A DNA stretch of 8,994 bases, from the NCBI GenBank assembly GCA_903970355.1, contig CAJCIF010000508.1:1-8994 (forward strand), written 5' to 3'. Of the stretch, positions 7,235-8,994 are shown piece by piece. The position numbers and the translations under genes are program-made. Every line of letters begins with the position of its first letter. Positions within the stretch are counted from its first letter, which is position 1. A model generated the notes under the pieces. The model saw only the letters and a list, made by a program, of their open reading frames with translations, had not been told where the DNA came from and did not search any database. The DNA is from Actinomycetota bacterium (lineage in GTDB: Bacteria > Cyanobacteriota > Vampirovibrionia > Obscuribacterales > Obscuribacteraceae).

Positions 7235-7239
7235 TTCAA

Positions 7240-8802
7240 ATGATTACAGCGTTAGTGAGTGTTTATCACAAAGATGGTTTGGTTGAGTTTCTCAAGCGAC
7301 TGCAGAAAAAGGACGAGCTTAAAATCGTAGCGACGACAAGCACAGCCAAATTCTTGAGCGAAGAAGGATTTCAAACCACTCCGGTTGACGAGATCACTCA
7401 GTTTCCAGAAATTCTCGGTGGCCGCGTTAAGACGCTTCATCCCAAAATCTTTGGCGGCATACTAGCCAGACCGATACCGGAAGACGAAAAGAGTTTGAAA
7501 GAACTCGGTATTCCTTCTATAGATTTAGTGATCGTCAATCTCTATCCCTTTGAAGAAAAATTGAAACTGGGTCTCAGTCAGGCAGAAATGATTGAGTTCA
7601 TTGATATAGGCGGGGTCAGCTTGTTGCGTGCCGCCGCCAAGAACTGTAAGCGAGTTGCGGTAATTTCTTCACCCAGCCAATACGAAGAAGCAGCCGAAAC
7701 CTTTGAAAAAGAAGGCAAATTTTCGGAGACTCACAGGCTTTCACTGGCTCATCAAGCTTTCGTGCGCACAGCCAAATACGACAGTCAAATTAGCACCTAT
7801 ATGGGAAGTTTGACGGAAGGTCAAAATGAATCGAGCCTGCCGAAATCTCTCAACATAAACCTGGCGCAGTTCCAATCGCTTCGTTACGGTGAAAACCCGC
7901 ATCAGGCAGCGGTGTGGTACGCAAGCGATAAAGAAGAAGAATCCAGTTTGGAATCGTTTCCACCTTTCATTCAATTGCAAGGCAAGGAACTTTCCGCCAA
8001 TAACATTACAGATACATATTGTTTGGTAAAAATATTGCGTGACCTGGCCCGGCCGGCGGCATGCATCATCAAGCACAACAATCCATGTGGTGTCACTACT
8101 GGTGCCACCCTTTCGGAAGCTTTTCAGAAAGCCTATGAAACCGATCCAATTTCAGCTTTCGGTGGCATCTACGGATTTACCGATGAAGTAACCGAAGATA
8201 TTGCCAAAAAGGTAATTGAAGGATTCGTTGAAATTGTCGTTGCGCCGACATTTGATGAAAAAGCTCTTGCTGTTTTCAAAGCCAAGAAAAACGTGCGCGT
8301 TCTCCAACTCAAGAAATCAGTTCTGGATGCCACCAATGGCCCAATTTGGCACGTACGAGATCTCGAAGACTTTGGCTATATTCTTGAAAAAGATATTGAG
8401 CCGCCCGTGCAACCGGATCAGTTCCAAGTAGTCGCTGGCAATGCCAAACAAAATGAACGTATTAAAGATGCCGCGTTTGCCTGGTCTGTCGTTAAGCATT
8501 TGACTTCCAATGCCATATTCATTGCTAAAGACGGCGTCTCACTGGGATTTGGCATCGGTCAAACGAGCCGCATTGCCAGTGTTGAAATTGCCCTTGCCCA
8601 AGCAGGCGAGAAAGCGAAAGGAGCCGTGCTCGCCAGTGATGCTTTCTTTCCTGCTACCGACAACATAGAAGCCGCCCATAAAGCCGGCATTTCTGTTATC
8701 GTTCAGCCGGGCGGCAGCATCAAAGATAAAGATGTAATTTCTGCCTGTGAAGCTGCCGGCATAACAATGCTCTTTACGGGACAACGCTGCTTCAAGCACT
8801 AA
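7240..8802 (+). CDS. purH: Bifunctional AICAR formyltransferase / IMP cyclohydrolase
   Basis: It catalyses the last two steps: AICAR is formylated with 10-formyltetrahydrofolate, and FAICAR is closed to IMP. The 520 aa length is typical (510-535). The N-terminal MGS-like cyclohydrolase domain (about 1-200) has GGRVKTLHPKIFGGILAR (60-77), NLYPF (100-104), IDIGGVSLLRAAAKN (121-135). Lys64, Tyr102, Asp122 and Lys134 match human ATIC Lys66, Tyr104, Asp125 and Lys137. The transformylase domain has RYGENPHQAA (215-224), CIIKHNNPCGV (275-285) with Lys278-His279 matching the human Lys266-His267 pair, SAFGGIYGF (305-313), SNAIFIAKDG (423-432), ASDAFFP (465-471), QPGGSIKD (489-496) and a terminal FTGQRCFKH. 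Two phosphate-binding loops in the cyclohydrolase half are altered: SVYHKDG at 7-13 against the usual SVSDKTG, and TTST at 32-35 against the usual S/T-GGT. The gene follows purQ after 27 nt. Formyltransferase identity is secure; cyclohydrolase activity is very likely but less certain. Confidence 0.96.
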   Translation: MITALVSVYHKDGLVEFLKRLQKKDELKIVATTSTAKFLSEEGFQTTPVDEITQFPEILGGRVKTLHPKIFGGILARPIPEDEKSLKELGIPSIDLVIVNLYPFEEKLKLGLSQAEMIEFIDIGGVSLLRAAAKNCKRVAVISSPSQYEEAAETFEKEGKFSETHRLSLAHQAFVRTAKYDSQISTYMGSLTEGQNESSLPKSLNINLAQFQSLRYGENPHQAAVWYASDKEEESSLESFPPFIQLQGKELSANNITDTYCLVKILRDLARPAACIIKHNNPCGVTTGATLSEAFQKAYETDPISAFGGIYGFTDEVTEDIAKKVIEGFVEIVVAPTFDEKALAVFKAKKNVRVLQLKKSVLDATNGPIWHVRDLEDFGYILEKDIEPPVQPDQFQVVAGNAKQNERIKDAAFAWSVVKHLTSNAIFIAKDGVSLGFGIGQTSRIASVEIALAQAGEKAKGAVLASDAFFPATDNIEAAHKAGISVIVQPGGSIKDKDVISACEAAGITMLFTGQRCFKH

Positions 8803-8826
8803 ATTCAAGAACGAGCAAGCATTAAT

Positions 8827-8830
8827 AGGA
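8827..8830 (+). promoter_or_regulatory. Weak Shine-Dalgarno for purE
   Basis: AGGA lies 10 nt before the purE ATG (8841). It sits in the largest gap of the window (38 nt, 8803-8840), in which I see no hairpin followed by a T run and no convincing promoter. Read-through from purH is therefore likely. Confidence 0.4.
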
Positions 8831-8840
8831 TTGCAGAAAA

Positions 8841-8994
8841 ATGACAAATCCAAAAGTCGGAATCGTAATGGGAAGCGAATCCGACTATGACACGTTGCAA
8901 CACGCCGAAGAGATTTTGATCGAATTCGGCGTGCCTTATGAAATCAATGTCGTAAGCGCTCATCGTACTCCCAAGTTGATGTACAAATATGCAT
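8841..8994 (+). CDS. purE: 5-(carboxyamino)imidazole ribonucleotide mutase, N-terminal 51 residues (3' end outside window)
   Basis: PurE moves the carboxyl group of N5-CAIR to carbon 4, giving CAIR, the substrate of PurC (step 7). The visible part starts [20 protein letters not shown] and reaches [15 protein letters not shown] at the window edge. The nucleotide-binding GSESD (11-15) and SAHRTP (39-44) motifs are diagnostic. The residue after SD is Tyr where Trp or Leu is common. The pattern resembles class I PurE, which works with the ATP-dependent PurK, rather than the class II AIR carboxylase of animals. The lack of the rest of the protein leaves that as inference. No purK is visible in the window and it may follow. 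About 110 residues would be missing for a typical PurE of roughly 160-170 aa. Confidence 0.94.
   Translation, partial: MTNPKVGIVMGSESDYDTLQHAEEILIEFGVPYEINVVSAHRTPKLMYKYA

Larger units (their letters stand above)
1..8994 (+). other. Purine biosynthesis operon segment purF'-CDNLQH-E'
   Basis: Eight genes run in one direction with junctions of +9, 0, -10, -4, +12, +27 and +38 nt. All belong to one pathway and no unrelated gene interrupts them. This is inferred to be a single transcriptional unit entering and leaving the window. The leader that might carry a PurR box or purine riboswitch would lie upstream of purF and is not visible. Steps served by PurM, PurK and PurB are not encoded here. Confidence 0.85.

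Noticed and set aside
7741..8076. Antisense open frame of 111 codons inside purH
   Set aside because: It is opposite the linker and start of the AICAR transformylase domain, with no independent start signal or known motif.
8803..8840. Possible terminator or promoter in the purH-purE gap
   Set aside because: No inverted repeat followed by a T run was found, and no paired -35/-10 boxes fit in 38 nt. The gap reads as a plain intra-operon spacer.

Overview
The window is one compact, single-strand run of de novo purine (IMP) biosynthesis genes, all on the + strand: the 3' end of purF, then purC, purD, purN, purL, purQ, purH and the 5' end of purE. Every call rests on recognisable family motifs in the translated protein. 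No RNA gene, mobile element, CRISPR array, repeat cluster, promoter or clear terminator is visible. The longest non-coding stretch is only 38 nt (between purH and purE), so no gene-free region needs a separate account.

Layout: purF' (1-278), a 9 nt gap, purC (288-1493), purD starting on the very next base (TAA-ATG), purN overlapping purD by 10 nt, purL overlapping purN by 4 nt (GTGA), a 12 nt gap, purQ (6409-7212), a 27 nt gap, purH (7240-8802), a 38 nt gap, and purE' (8841 to the window end). The overlaps and Shine-Dalgarno-like stretches before each start fit one polycistronic, translationally coupled transcript. Its promoter and any purine-responsive control would lie upstream of the window.

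In pathway terms the window encodes steps 1 (PurF), 2 (PurD), 3 (PurN), 4 (PurL+PurQ), 7 (PurE), 8 (PurC) and the last two (PurH). Three steps are not encoded here: PurM, PurK and PurB. They may lie beyond either edge or elsewhere in the genome.

The organism is a bacterium of mid-range GC (roughly 45%, hand estimate from a few lines). Three traits argue against an enterobacterial or Bacillus-like genome: a long divergent PurC (401 aa), a PurL of 996 aa that carries its own PurS-like N-terminal region while PurQ remains separate, and an Fe-S-type PurF tail. I recall similar PurL/PurQ architecture from Geobacter-like Deltaproteobacteria and similar long PurC proteins from Bdellovibrio/Leptospira-like lineages. 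A cyanobacterial-sister lineage (Melainabacteria type) is another possibility. Taxonomy is a low-confidence inference.

This is essentially housekeeping metabolism. I see no undescribed system. The points most worth a second look are substitutions in the PurH nucleotide-phosphate loops, the long PurC, the two plausible purL starts and the PurS-PurL fusion.
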